Under the pieces are notes generated by a model. The model saw nothing but the letters and a program-made list of their open reading frames with translations. It had not been told where the DNA came from and searched no databases. Source: Gammaproteobacteria bacterium (GTDB taxonomy: Bacteria; Pseudomonadota; Gammaproteobacteria; Steroidobacterales; Steroidobacteraceae). From it: 64,000 nucleotides of DNA. The stretch covers positions 1 to 64,000 of the forward strand of contig PLAH01000184.1 of assembly GCA_003134045.1 (NCBI GenBank). Direction: 5' to 3'. The translations under genes and the position numbers were made by a program. Shown one piece after another: positions 40,309 through 49,625 of the stretch (position 1 is its first letter; each line of letters opens with the position of its first letter).

Positions 40309-41706
40309 TTACACCACAGGCAGCCCGATCCCGCGCAACACGTCCTGAAACGGCGAGTCGAGATTCATCGCCTGCAGCTGCTGCAAATCGCCGATGAGAA
40401 CGATCTTGGCACGCGCTTTATCGGCGACGGCCACGATTCGTTCGAGCGGCTTCAGAGAAATCATTTCCGCACCGTCCACCACGAGAACGCTGGCTCGCGT
40501 CGGCGGGTCGCGCCCTTGCTGCCACCCGTCCCGCGTCACGCCGTAAACCCGCAACCCATCCCGCTCCCAGGCCTCGCGCGCCGCCGTCAGCAGCGACACC
40601 CTGCCGGCATTCGCGGCGAGCGCCAGCGCCTTCGCATCGCCCTCGCCCAGCAGGTAATCGAATGCCCGCCGCTGTTCATCCTCGAAACCAAATTGCGACA
40701 GGACACCGGCGTGGGCGTGAGATGAAATGCCATGACCCTGCCGGCTCGCCATCGATGCCGCGCGTTGCCGGAGCGATTTCGCGGCCTCCAGCATGTCGCG
40801 GGAAGTGAAACGATTCTCGCCGGCGCGACCGGACTGTAAAGCGACGAGCTCGTCGGATTGGGTCACCGCGAGCAACGCGGCGTCGAATTGCGCCGCCCCA
40901 TCGGTGCGTGGCCGCAAGAATCGCGCGATGTCGTCGTGCGTGAAGGTTGGCGACCGATGCGCGAGAGCCCGCAGCACCACGCTGGGATCTTCGAGGATGG
41001 CCGCGCCATTCTCCCGTACGATCCTTTGCTGCTCGGTAATGCGGTCGGCGAGGTGGTCCGGCAAGTTCGCGTCGCCGTCCCGCGGCCGCCCGAGCCCGAC
41101 ACGGCGTGCCGGCGTGAGTTCGATTTGTTGCGCCTCGAGCGTCCGATGGTCGATTCTGATGGCATGTCCCGCCCGCGCCAAATGTTCGTTGGCCCGCTCG
41201 GCCCATGCCGCGCGCCACTCCAGCAAATTGGCCTTGCCGTTCCAATGCCGCGCCTTGGGCCCAAAACCCAGGGGCCCCACCTCGCGCAAGGTGAGTAACA
41301 GATGCGCAAGCGGATTCTCGGGGTTATCGCGGCGGATACTAAAATCGGCGACCATGCCCTTCGAGACGAATGTTCTCGCGATGTAATCCCGCACCAGGAC
41401 CAGACACTGGTCGGCGGACAACTCCACCGGCAGCCCCACCTCGATGGCCCGCGCCAGCTGCGAATCCTTGCGCAGCTCGGCCGATTCCACCCGGTTCCAC
41501 AGCGCTTCGCGGTCCCGCACCCAGTCCGGAGCGCCCGCCGGCGCCATGATTTCCGCATGCGCACCGCCACGCTTGGCGGTGTAGTCGTGCGTGGACCCGT
41601 AGCGATCGTCGCGCAGCCGGGTGCCGGAGCGGTAGGCCGCCGCGGCAACGATGCTCTGGCCGCGGCCCCGCGAGATGACGTTTGCGTTCAGATGGTAGAT
41701 CGCCAA
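40309..41706 (-). CDS. MobA/MobL (MOBQ/TraA-type) relaxase with truncated, Walker-A-less helicase-like C-terminus
   Basis: LAIYHLNANVISRGRGQSIVAAAAYRSGTRL...DYTAKRGGAHAEIMAP, AIEVGLPVEL, DNPENPLAHLLLTLREV; C-term VLVVDGAEMIS...VLIGDLQQLQ; likely TTG start at 41706 after GGGGAGG. Confidence 0.85.
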   Translation of the reverse strand: MAIYHLNANVISRGRGQSIVAAAAYRSGTRLRDDRYGSTHDYTAKRGGAHAEIMAPAGAPDWVRDREALWNRVESAELRKDSQLARAIEVGLPVELSADQCLVLVRDYIARTFVSKGMVADFSIRRDNPENPLAHLLLTLREVGPLGFGPKARHWNGKANLLEWRAAWAERANEHLARAGHAIRIDHRTLEAQQIELTPARRVGLGRPRDGDANLPDHLADRITEQQRIVRENGAAILEDPSVVLRALAHRSPTFTHDDIARFLRPRTDGAAQFDAALLAVTQSDELVALQSGRAGENRFTSRDMLEAAKSLRQRAASMASRQGHGISSHAHAGVLSQFGFEDEQRRAFDYLLGEGDAKALALAANAGRVSLLTAAREAWERDGLRVYGVTRDGWQQGRDPPTRASVLVVDGAEMISLKPLERIVAVADKARAKIVLIGDLQQLQAMNLDSPFQDVLRGIGLPVV

Positions 41707-41764
41707 GACTTTTCCTCCCCTGAAGTACCCGGTAGGATACCTAAAATTCCACTGCCTCATGGAT

Positions 41765-41784
41765 GAACGTATAAGTGCAGGCTC
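41765..41784 (+). promoter_or_regulatory. Candidate oriT nic region (IncQ/MOBQ-like)
   Basis: GTATAAGTGCAGGCTCCC resembles RSF1010 nic GTAAGTGCGCCCTCCC; in the divergent relaxase/TraD-like intergenic region. Confidence 0.35.
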
Positions 41785-41787
41785 CCC

Positions 41788-42165
41788 ATGCCCAAGCTCG
41801 ATGATCAGATCTCGACTCTGCAGCAGCGGCTGCAGCAGCTGAAACTCCGCCAGCAGCGCAGCGATGCACGCAAACGCGCCATCGCCGCCACGCGTGATCG
41901 CAAGGCGGACACACGGCGCAAGATTTTGCTGGGCGGCCTGGTGCTGGAGAAGATCCGGCAAGGCGAGATGAATAAAGACCAAGTGTCGGCGTGGCTGGAT
42001 CACGCGCTCGCGCGCGCCGCCGACCGCGCCCTGTTCGCTCTGCCGGCACGGCCATCCGCCGCGGGATCGGCCGCAGCGGAATCAGCCGTGGCGGAGGCAG
42101 CCTCGGCGGAGCCACCCTCTGCGGAACCGTCCGCCGCGGGATCAGCGACTGCCGAGTCCGCCTAG
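41788..42165 (+). CDS. TraD/MobC-like small mobilization protein with Ala/Ser/Glu-rich tail
   Basis: QISTLQQRLQQLKLRQQRSDARKRAIAATRDRKADTRRKILLGGLVLEKIRQGEM; divergent from relaxase. Confidence 0.7.
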   Translation: MPKLDDQISTLQQRLQQLKLRQQRSDARKRAIAATRDRKADTRRKILLGGLVLEKIRQGEMNKDQVSAWLDHALARAADRALFALPARPSAAGSAAAESAVAEAASAEPPSAEPSAAGSATAESA

Positions 42166-42270
42166 CTTAGTAGAGCTTGCGTGCCGCTGCAGGCCCTCCA
42201 CCAACGCGTCGAACGTGACGCGGCAGCGCGGGCTGCTGCGCAGGTCTTCGTGCATGCCGCCCCGACGTGC
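42166..42270 (-). pseudogene. Possible LysR-family C-terminal fragment
   Basis: Reverse frame reads RGGMHEDLRSSPRCRVTFDALVEGLQRHASS, similar to LysR C-terminal tails; no LysR body adjacent. Confidence 0.35.
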
Positions 42271-42298
42271 TGGTTCGTCGGGACGCCGCGCCCTGGAC

Positions 42299-42763
42299 TC
42301 AAGCGCGCCCCGCGAAGCCCAGCTGCCGCCAGGCCTCGAAAGCGACGATGGCCACCGCGTTCGAAAGATTGATGCTGCGGCTGCCGGGCCGCATTGGAAT
42401 GCATACGGAACGGTCGCGCCCGATGCGATCCAAAACCGGCGCCGGCAGGCCTCGCGTTTCGGGTCCGAACACGAACGCATCGCCGGGCCGGCAGACGAGT
42501 TCGCTGTACTGCAGATGTCCACCCGTTTCCACGGCGAACACCCGCGAGTCCGCCAACTCGAGCAGACAGGCGTCGAGATCCGCGTGCACCTTCACGTCCG
42601 CGAGATCGTGATAGTCGAGGCCCGATCGTTGCAAGCTTTTGTCGTCCAGGCGAAAGCCGAGCGGCTTCACCAGATGCAGCGTGGCGCCGCAATTGGCGCA
42701 CAGGCGAATCGCGTTGCCCGTATTCGGAGGAATTTCGGGCTCGAACAACACGACATGAAACAT
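42299..42763 (-). CDS. trmL: tRNA (cytidine(34)-2'-O)-methyltransferase
   Basis: MFHVVLFEPEIPPNTGNAIRLCANCGATLHLVKPLGF, FGPETRGLP, IPMRPGSRSINLSNAVAIVAFEAWRQ. Confidence 0.93.
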   Translation of the reverse strand: MFHVVLFEPEIPPNTGNAIRLCANCGATLHLVKPLGFRLDDKSLQRSGLDYHDLADVKVHADLDACLLELADSRVFAVETGGHLQYSELVCRPGDAFVFGPETRGLPAPVLDRIGRDRSVCIPMRPGSRSINLSNAVAIVAFEAWRQLGFAGRA

Positions 42764-42765
42764 GG

Positions 42766-43833
42766 CTATGAGTCGAGAACGAGGCGCTGCGTCGGGTAGG
42801 CGAACTCGATGTCGAGGCGGTGAAACTCCTCGATGATGCGGAAATTGACGATCTGCTGCAGATCCATCAAGGGATTGAGCTTGGGCTGCTGCACGAAATA
42901 CGACAGTTCGAACAGCAGCGACGATTCGCCCAAAGTCTTCAAATGGCAGCGATCGAACCGGGCATTGGGTTCCGCGCGCACGATATCTTCCAGCAGCTTG
43001 GGGATCCCGCGCAATTTCTCGGCCGAGGTGGCGTAGGTCACGCGCAGGGTCGTCAACACCCGTTGTTCCGGCATGCGGCCAAAATTTCGCACGCGGCTCT
43101 TCAGGACATCGGCATTCGACAGGATGATCTGCTCGCCGCTTTCGCTGCGCAGCCGCGTGGTCTTGATGCCGATGTGCTCGACGGCGCCGGTGAAGGTATC
43201 GATGTTCAGGGTGTCGCCAACCACGAAGGGCTTGTCCAGCGCGATCGACAAGGAGGCGAACAAATCGCCCAGCACGTTCTGCAGGGCGAGCGCCACGGCG
43301 ACGCCGCCGACGCCGAGACCCGCGAGCAGCGCGGTGATGTTCACCCCGAAATTGTCGAGCGCCAGCAGAATCAACAGCGACCAGATCAGCACGCGGGCCA
43401 CGAAATTGATGATGTCGAGGGAGCCGGCGAAGACGCGGTCGGCGCCGCGCTCCATCTCCTTGAGCTCGAGGTAGAAGCGCACCGAGCGCCCGGCCCACAA
43501 TCCGACCTGCAGCAAAATCAGCGTCAGCACCGAGTTGGAGATGATGTGCTGCAGCTTCGGCGGGAAGCTTAAGTTTTCCTGGCCCGCGTCGAGTGCGATC
43601 GCCAGGAACAGAAATTGCTTGGTGTAGCCCAGCAGATAGAAAATGAGACGGACGGGCGTCGAGTGATGCGCCGTCGAGTACTTTCGGTAGCGCGAGGAGA
43701 TCACCCGTCGCACGAGGGTGAGCCCCGACCACACCGTCACGGCCACCACGCCGGCAATCAGCCAATCGGCAAGCGAATTGCCGTAGAAGATGCGCTCCGA
43801 GACCCCGAGCGTGTGCGTTAAAAAATCGGCCAT
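42766..43833 (-). CDS. MscS family mechanosensitive ion channel
   Basis: GVGGVAVALALQNVLGDLFASLSIALDKPFVVGDTL, GIKTTRLRSESGEQIILSNADVLKSRVRNF. Confidence 0.92.
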   Translation of the reverse strand: MADFLTHTLGVSERIFYGNSLADWLIAGVVAVTVWSGLTLVRRVISSRYRKYSTAHHSTPVRLIFYLLGYTKQFLFLAIALDAGQENLSFPPKLQHIISNSVLTLILLQVGLWAGRSVRFYLELKEMERGADRVFAGSLDIINFVARVLIWSLLILLALDNFGVNITALLAGLGVGGVAVALALQNVLGDLFASLSIALDKPFVVGDTLNIDTFTGAVEHIGIKTTRLRSESGEQIILSNADVLKSRVRNFGRMPEQRVLTTLRVTYATSAEKLRGIPKLLEDIVRAEPNARFDRCHLKTLGESSLLFELSYFVQQPKLNPLMDLQQIVNFRIIEEFHRLDIEFAYPTQRLVLDS

Positions 43834-43875
43834 GATCGGCGCCGATTATAAACCGGTGCGGAGGTCCTACGTCGC

Positions 43876-45282
43876 CTAGGTGACATCCTCCATGCCCAGT
43901 TCCTTCATTTTCCGCGTCAAGGTATTGCGGCCCCATCCCAGAAGCTTCGCGGCGTCCTGTTTCAGGCCATCGGCCTTGCGCAAAGCGACGCGTATCAAGA
44001 TGCGTTCCACTTCCGGGACCGCTTGGTCCAAGAGTCGCTGTGTGCCTGCCTCGAGTTCCTGCTCGGCCCAGTGAGAGAGTTTCGCGGTCCAATCGTGGTT
44101 GGTGGCATGACCCACAGGCACGCCACCCAGGTCGGGCGGTATGTCCTCGGCTCGAATTTCGCGTCCCGGCGCCGTCACGGTCAATCGCCGGCAGGCATTG
44201 ACCAACTGGCGCACGTTGCCCGGCCAGTCGAAAGTCACCAAGGCGGTTTCGGCCGTCGGCATCAGCAGCTTGGGCTCGACGCCGAGTTCCTGGCCGGCCA
44301 CGCTCAGATAGTGGCGCAGCAACTCCGGAATATCCTCGCGCCGCTCGCGCAGCGGCGGAATCTCGATGCGTATCACGTTGAGCCGATGCAGCAGATCCTC
44401 GCGGAAATGTCCGGACTTCACGCGCGTCTCGAGATCCTGGTGGGTGGCGGCGATGACGCGCACGTCCACTTTCACGGGAGTCTGGCCGCCGACGCGGTAG
44501 AACTCGCCCTCGGCCAGCACGCGCAACAGACGCGTCTGCAGGGCGGGCGACATGTCGCCGATTTCGTCGAGGAACAGCGTGCCGCCGTCGGCTTGTTCGA
44601 AGCGTCCGCGGCGCAGCGCGTCGGCGCCCGTGAAAGCGCCCTTCTCGTGGCCGAACAATTCAGACTCGAGGAGATCCGCCGTAAATGCGGCCGTGTTGAG
44701 CGCCACGAACGCCTTGTTCGATCGCGGGCTGTGCCGATGCAGGGCACGCGCCACCAGCTCCTTGCCGGTTCCCGATTCGCCGGTGATGAGCACCGTCATG
44801 CTGGAACGAGACAGCCGGCCCACCGCACGGAACACCTGTTGCATGGCTGCGGCCTGGCCCAGGAGTTCGGGAATGCTGCGGCGGGTGGCCTCGACGTCGG
44901 TGGAGACCGTCGCCTGTTGCGCGGCGCGGCGCACCAGATCGACCGCCTTGTCGATGTCGAACGGCTTGGGCAGATATTCGAATGCCCCGCCCTGATAAGC
45001 GGCCACCGCCGCGTCCAGATCGGAGTGCGCCGTCATGACGATGACGGGTAAGCCGGGGCGAGAACCTTGAATCTCCTTCAGCAGATCGAGTCCGCTGCGG
45101 CCGGGCATACGGATGTCGGTCATCAGCACGTCGGGCGCATCGGCGCGCAGCGCCGTCAACGCGTTGTCCGCGCCGTCGAAGCACTTGGCGACCATGCCGC
45201 TGCCTTTCAGCGCTTTTTCGAGCACCCATCGAATGGACGCATCGTCGTCGACCAACCAGACTTGCAAGGGCTTCGCATTCAT
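43876..45282 (-). CDS. ntrC: Nitrogen regulation response regulator NtrC (GlnG)
   Basis: REC domain [49 protein letters not shown]-terminal [24 protein letters not shown]. Confidence 0.95.
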   Translation of the reverse strand: MNAKPLQVWLVDDDASIRWVLEKALKGSGMVAKCFDGADNALTALRADAPDVLMTDIRMPGRSGLDLLKEIQGSRPGLPVIVMTAHSDLDAAVAAYQGGAFEYLPKPFDIDKAVDLVRRAAQQATVSTDVEATRRSIPELLGQAAAMQQVFRAVGRLSRSSMTVLITGESGTGKELVARALHRHSPRSNKAFVALNTAAFTADLLESELFGHEKGAFTGADALRRGRFEQADGGTLFLDEIGDMSPALQTRLLRVLAEGEFYRVGGQTPVKVDVRVIAATHQDLETRVKSGHFREDLLHRLNVIRIEIPPLRERREDIPELLRHYLSVAGQELGVEPKLLMPTAETALVTFDWPGNVRQLVNACRRLTVTAPGREIRAEDIPPDLGGVPVGHATNHDWTAKLSHWAEQELEAGTQRLLDQAVPEVERILIRVALRKADGLKQDAAKLLGWGRNTLTRKMKELGMEDVT

Positions 45283-46349
45283 ACGGAATCCATGGGTAGG
45301 GAAATCACGAATATGGTTCTACCCGGCGCGCTGTCGTACTCGATGAGGCCGCCGTGGCGGCTCACCAAATCCTGAGCGATTCCTAGACCGAGGCCTGTTC
45401 CGTCGGAGCGACCGGACACGAGTGGATAAAAAATGGTGTCGCGAATTTCCGCGAGCACGCCGGGACCGTTGTCCTCGAACTGGATCGAGGCCACCAAGCG
45501 ATGGCGCCGCGCGCCGACGCTGACGTTGGACGCCGCGCGGGTGCGCAGCACCAGACGCGGCGACTCCACGCCGCCGCTCGACAGCGCCTGGATGGCGTTG
45601 CGGCCGAGATTCAGCATGGCTTGAATGATGTGATTGGGATCGACGGTGAGCGCGGGCAGGCTCGGGTCGTAGTCGCGGTCGACGATCACGCCCTCGGGCG
45701 CCTCGCTGCGCAATAAATGATAGACCCGCTCCAACAGCTCATGCACGTTGATGAGCTGTTTCGCGGGCGGCCGGCCCGGGCCCAGCATGGAGTCGAGCAG
45801 ATTGGTCAGCCGGTCCGCCTCGCTGATGATGATGCGGGTGTATTCGCGCAGCGCCGGATCGAGCAGCTCGCGTTCCAGCAGCTGCGCCGCGCCGCGCAGG
45901 CCGCCCAGAGGATTCTTGATTTCGTGCGCCAGCTGGCGAACCATCAGCCGGCTGCCGCCGAGCTGCGCGAGCAGCGCGCTCTCTCGGGTGAGCCGTCGAT
46001 GCTGGGTGATGTCCTCGATCTCCAACAGCAGTTGCGGCGCGTGCCCCACGGTTATCTGCGTCACCGCACAATCGAGGATGCGATCGACGCCGCCCGGGGC
46101 CGGCCATGCCAATTCCCTCTGCACGACGCCCTCGCCGCCCGAACGCGCGCGCTCGAACAGAATGAGCAGCGTTTCGGCGCCGCGCGCGAGTTCGGTGAAA
46201 CGCCGGCCGAGCGCCTGATTGGCGCCGAGCCCCAGTAACGTCTGGGCGGCCGCGTTCAGATAAACGACGTGTAAATCCTGATCGAGCAAGAAGACGCTGG
46301 TCACCAGCGCGTCGAGCAGTTCGATGCCCTCGATGGGCTGCGCTGACAT
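45279..46349 (-). CDS. ntrB: Nitrogen regulation sensor kinase NtrB (GlnL)
   Basis: PAS plus HisKA (RQLAHEIKNPLGGLRGAAQLL), HATPase FEDNGPGV, GTGLGLGIAQDLV. Confidence 0.94.
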   Translation of the reverse strand: MSAQPIEGIELLDALVTSVFLLDQDLHVVYLNAAAQTLLGLGANQALGRRFTELARGAETLLILFERARSGGEGVVQRELAWPAPGGVDRILDCAVTQITVGHAPQLLLEIEDITQHRRLTRESALLAQLGGSRLMVRQLAHEIKNPLGGLRGAAQLLERELLDPALREYTRIIISEADRLTNLLDSMLGPGRPPAKQLINVHELLERVYHLLRSEAPEGVIVDRDYDPSLPALTVDPNHIIQAMLNLGRNAIQALSSGGVESPRLVLRTRAASNVSVGARRHRLVASIQFEDNGPGVLAEIRDTIFYPLVSGRSDGTGLGLGIAQDLVSRHGGLIEYDSAPGRTIFVISLPMDSV

Positions 46350-46397
46350 GCGAAGTTCAGCGGCCAAGCGGGGTATCCGCTCGCAGCTGTGGAGGAC

Positions 46398-46934
46398 TCA
46401 CTGTTTCTTGTGCTGCGGGGACAACTCGGAGGGCTGTCGGACGTAGAACGTCACGCTGTCCGTACTTTGCGAAGCGCCCGTCTCCTGATCGGTGACGGTC
46501 GCCGCGATGGCGTAGGCACCCCGCGGCAAGGTCTGCAGCACGAAACTGACGGCATCCGGCGCCTGATCGTCGAGCTGCTTGCCGTTCAAGTGCCAGGTGA
46601 CGGTTTGATGCGGCTTCAACGCCGGCACGATATGCAAGCGTACCGGCACCACGTTGTCGCCGAAGAAGACTTCTTCCTGGGCCGGCGACTCGATCGCCAG
46701 CTCGGAGATCTCGGCGGCCGCCGGCTTCGGCTCCGGGTTCGCTGCCGCCCGCGCCGGACCACCACCGATGCCGTTCGACGCCGGCGACGAGGTGACGATC
46801 TTCTCCGCGCCGGGCACCGCCGTGTCCGAGAAATGCACCACGCCGTCCGCGTCGGTCCATTTGTAGACCACGGCAGCGCCGGCCGCCGACGCTGCGAGCA
46901 GGCAAAGAGCAATCCACGGTCGCCGAAGGTGCAT
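46398..46934 (-). CDS. DUF4124 domain-containing exported protein
   Basis: Signal peptide then VVYKWTDADGVVHFSDTAVPGAEKI. Confidence 0.85.
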   Translation of the reverse strand: MHLRRPWIALCLLAASAAGAAVVYKWTDADGVVHFSDTAVPGAEKIVTSSPASNGIGGGPARAAANPEPKPAAAEISELAIESPAQEEVFFGDNVVPVRLHIVPALKPHQTVTWHLNGKQLDDQAPDAVSFVLQTLPRGAYAIAATVTDQETGASQSTDSVTFYVRQPSELSPQHKKQ

Positions 46935-46977
46935 AAGTCGAAAGCATAGACCTAACGCCTCTCAACCACAAAACGCC

Positions 46978-47004
46978 GGAGACGGCGGCGTGACCGCCGT
47001 CTCC
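46978..47004 (-). terminator. Intrinsic terminator of glnA
   Basis: 11-bp perfect stem GGAGACGGCGG/CCGCCGTCTCC with 5-nt loop; reverse strand continues GGCGTTTTG; 28 bp past glnA stop. Confidence 0.65.
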
Positions 47005-47031
47005 TTCAGGCTCGCACCCCGTGAGGGAATC

Positions 47032-48441
47032 TCACAGACTGTAGTACATCTCTATCTCGATCGGATGCGTCGTCATGCGCAAGCGCGTCACTTCCTTCAT
47101 CTTCAGTTCGATGTACGCATCGATGAGATCGTCCGTAAACACGCCGCCCGCCTTGAGAAACCCGCGATCCTTGTCGAGGTAGTCGAGCGCCATATCCAGC
47201 GAATGACACACGGTCGGGATCTTCTTGTCCTCCTCGGGCTCCAGATCGTACAGATCCTTGTCGGCCGGATCGCCGGGATGGATCTTGTTCTGGATGCCGT
47301 CGAGCCCCGCCAGGAGCATCGAGGCAAAGGCGAAATACGGATTCGCCGTGGCATCCGGAAAGCGTACTTCGATACGGCGTCCCTTGGGATTGGCGATCCA
47401 GGGAATGCGGATCGAGGCGGAACGGTTGCGCGCCGAATAGGCGAGCTTCACCGGCGCTTCGAATCCCGGCACCAGCCGCTTGTACGAGTTGGTGCTCGCG
47501 TTGGTGAACGCGTTCAACGCGCGGGCGTGTTTGATGATGCCGCCGATGTAGTACAGCGCGATGTCCGACAAACCGCCATACTTGTCGCCCGCGAACATCG
47601 GTTTGCCGTCTTTCTGCAGCGACATGTGCACGTGCATGCCGCTGCCGTTGTCGCCGACGATGGGTTTCGGCATGAACGTCAGGGTCTTGCCATAGCCGTG
47701 CGCGACGTTCTGCAGCGCGTACTTGAGGATCTGAACCTCATCGGCCTTCTTGGTCAGCGTGTTCGCGGCGACGTTGATCTCGCCCTGTCCGGCGGTGGCC
47801 ACTTCGTGATGATGCACTTCGAACTTGAGCCCCATCTCCTCGCACGCCAGCGACATGGCGGTGCGGATGTCCTGCTGGGCGTCGACCGGCGGAACCGGGA
47901 AGTAGCCGCCTTTGACGCCCGGACGGTGGCCCTTGTTGCCATCCTCGTACGTCTTGTTCGAATTCCAGGCGCCCTCGTAAGAATCCACTTCGTAGGAGCA
48001 GCCGTTCATGCTGACGCTCGAGGTGACCGTGTCGAAAATGAAGAACTCGTTCTCCGGACCGAACAGCGCGGAGTCGGCGATGCCGGAGGACTTCAAGTAG
48101 GCCTCGGCCCGCTTGGCGAGCGACCGCGGGTCGCGGCCATAGCCCTGCATGGTCATCGGCTCGATGACATCGCAGCGCAGGTTGACCGTCGTTTCCTCGT
48201 AGAACGGGTCGATGACCGCCGTCGACGGATCCGGCATCAAGATCATGTCCGATTCGTTGATGCCTTTCCAACCGGCGATCGACGAGCCGTCGAACATCTT
48301 GCCGTCCTTGAAAAAACCCTCGTCAACGAGACGCGTCGGTACGGTTACGTGTTGTTCCTTACCGATGGTGTCGGTAAATCGAAGATCGGCGAATTTCGCT
48401 TCTTTTTCTTTAATCAATTTCAGAACATCTGCAGGAGTCAT
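47032..48441 (-). CDS. glnA: Glutamine synthetase type I
   Basis: [85 protein letters not shown] at 48441. Confidence 0.97.
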   Translation of the reverse strand: MTPADVLKLIKEKEAKFADLRFTDTIGKEQHVTVPTRLVDEGFFKDGKMFDGSSIAGWKGINESDMILMPDPSTAVIDPFYEETTVNLRCDVIEPMTMQGYGRDPRSLAKRAEAYLKSSGIADSALFGPENEFFIFDTVTSSVSMNGCSYEVDSYEGAWNSNKTYEDGNKGHRPGVKGGYFPVPPVDAQQDIRTAMSLACEEMGLKFEVHHHEVATAGQGEINVAANTLTKKADEVQILKYALQNVAHGYGKTLTFMPKPIVGDNGSGMHVHMSLQKDGKPMFAGDKYGGLSDIALYYIGGIIKHARALNAFTNASTNSYKRLVPGFEAPVKLAYSARNRSASIRIPWIANPKGRRIEVRFPDATANPYFAFASMLLAGLDGIQNKIHPGDPADKDLYDLEPEEDKKIPTVCHSLDMALDYLDKDRGFLKAGGVFTDDLIDAYIELKMKEVTRLRMTTHPIEIEMYYSL

Positions 48442-48500
48442 CTGCGTCCTCGCGAGGTCAAGAGTTCTTCGGGGCCGGCGGTGGCCGGGTTCTCTGACAA

Positions 48501-48516
48501 TGCAGCAAGTGTGCCA
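48501..48516 (-). promoter_or_regulatory. Sigma-54 (RpoN) -24/-12 promoter of glnA
   Basis: Reverse strand TGGCACACTTGCTGCA; GG and GC elements 12 nt apart; ~60 nt upstream of ATG. Confidence 0.75.
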
Positions 48517-48692
48517 GTGAGGCACGTATACGGATCAAGTACTTGCGGTTGAGATTGGTGCATTGGCGCGCCATTATGGCTCAACGGCGAGCATCGCGCT
48601 CTAGTTTGGTGCGCTCATGGGCATCCCACACGGCGACGGACAGCGCGCGCACGGCGTCGCTATACTCGCGGCCGATCTTTATCAACGAGCAC

Positions 48693-49625
48693 ATGATGGC
48701 CAAAGCACTGGCAAAGCCGCCGCGGACCTTTCAGGATTTGATTTTCGCCCTGCAGAAATACTGGTCGGAGCAGGGCTGCATCATCTTGCAGCCATACGAC
48801 ATGGAAATGGGAGCGGGTACGTTCCATACCGCGACTTTTTTGCGCGCCGTGGGCCCTGAGCCCTGGAGCGCCGCCTACGTACAGCCGTCGCGGCGCCCCA
48901 CCGACGGGCGCTACGGCAACAATCCGTTCCGGCTGCAGCACTACTACCAGTTCCAGGTGTGCATCAAACCCTCGCCCGACGACTTTCAGGAGCTGTACTT
49001 GGGCTCGCTGCGATCCTTGGGGTTCGATCTGCTGACGCATGACATTCGTTTCGTCGAGGACAATTGGGAATCGCCCACCTTGGGCGCCTGGGGGCTTGGC
49101 TGGGAGGTATGGCTGAACGGCATGGAAGTGTCGCAATTCACGTATTTTCAGCAGGTCGGGGGGTTGGATTGCCGGCCGGTGATGGGCGAAATCACCTATG
49201 GCCTGGAGCGGCTCGGCATGTATATCCAGGGTAAGGAGAGCATTTTCGACATCGTGTGGACCGACGGTCCGTTCGGCACCATCACCTACGGCGACGTGTT
49301 TCACCAGAACGAGGTGGAACAGTCCATCTACAACTTCGAGAAAGCCGATATTCAGGTGCTGCTCGCGCAATTCGACATATACGAGTCTGCATGCCAGCGT
49401 CTGCTCGCCGACAAGCTGGTGCTGCCGGCCTACGAACAGATGGTCAAGGCCTCGCACTCCTTCAATCTGCTCGACGCCCGGCATGCGGTCTCCGTCACCG
49501 AACGCCAGCGCTTCATATTGCGGGTGCGAACCCTGGCCCGCGGCGTGGCCGAGGCTTATCGCGAGAGCCGTGAGGCGCTCGGCTTTCCCTTGATCAAGGA
49601 CGCCGCCGCGCAGCGGGTCGCCTGA
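48693..49625 (+). CDS. glyQ: Glycine-tRNA ligase alpha subunit
   Basis: [47 protein letters not shown]. Confidence 0.97.
   Translation: MMAKALAKPPRTFQDLIFALQKYWSEQGCIILQPYDMEMGAGTFHTATFLRAVGPEPWSAAYVQPSRRPTDGRYGNNPFRLQHYYQFQVCIKPSPDDFQELYLGSLRSLGFDLLTHDIRFVEDNWESPTLGAWGLGWEVWLNGMEVSQFTYFQQVGGLDCRPVMGEITYGLERLGMYIQGKESIFDIVWTDGPFGTITYGDVFHQNEVEQSIYNFEKADIQVLLAQFDIYESACQRLLADKLVLPAYEQMVKASHSFNLLDARHAVSVTERQRFILRVRTLARGVAEAYRESREALGFPLIKDAAAQRVA

Noticed and set aside
48540-48625. Full NtrC-binding palindromes upstream of glnA
   Set aside because: Only TGGTGC half-sites are present; the opposite halves do not match TGCAC at N7 spacing.
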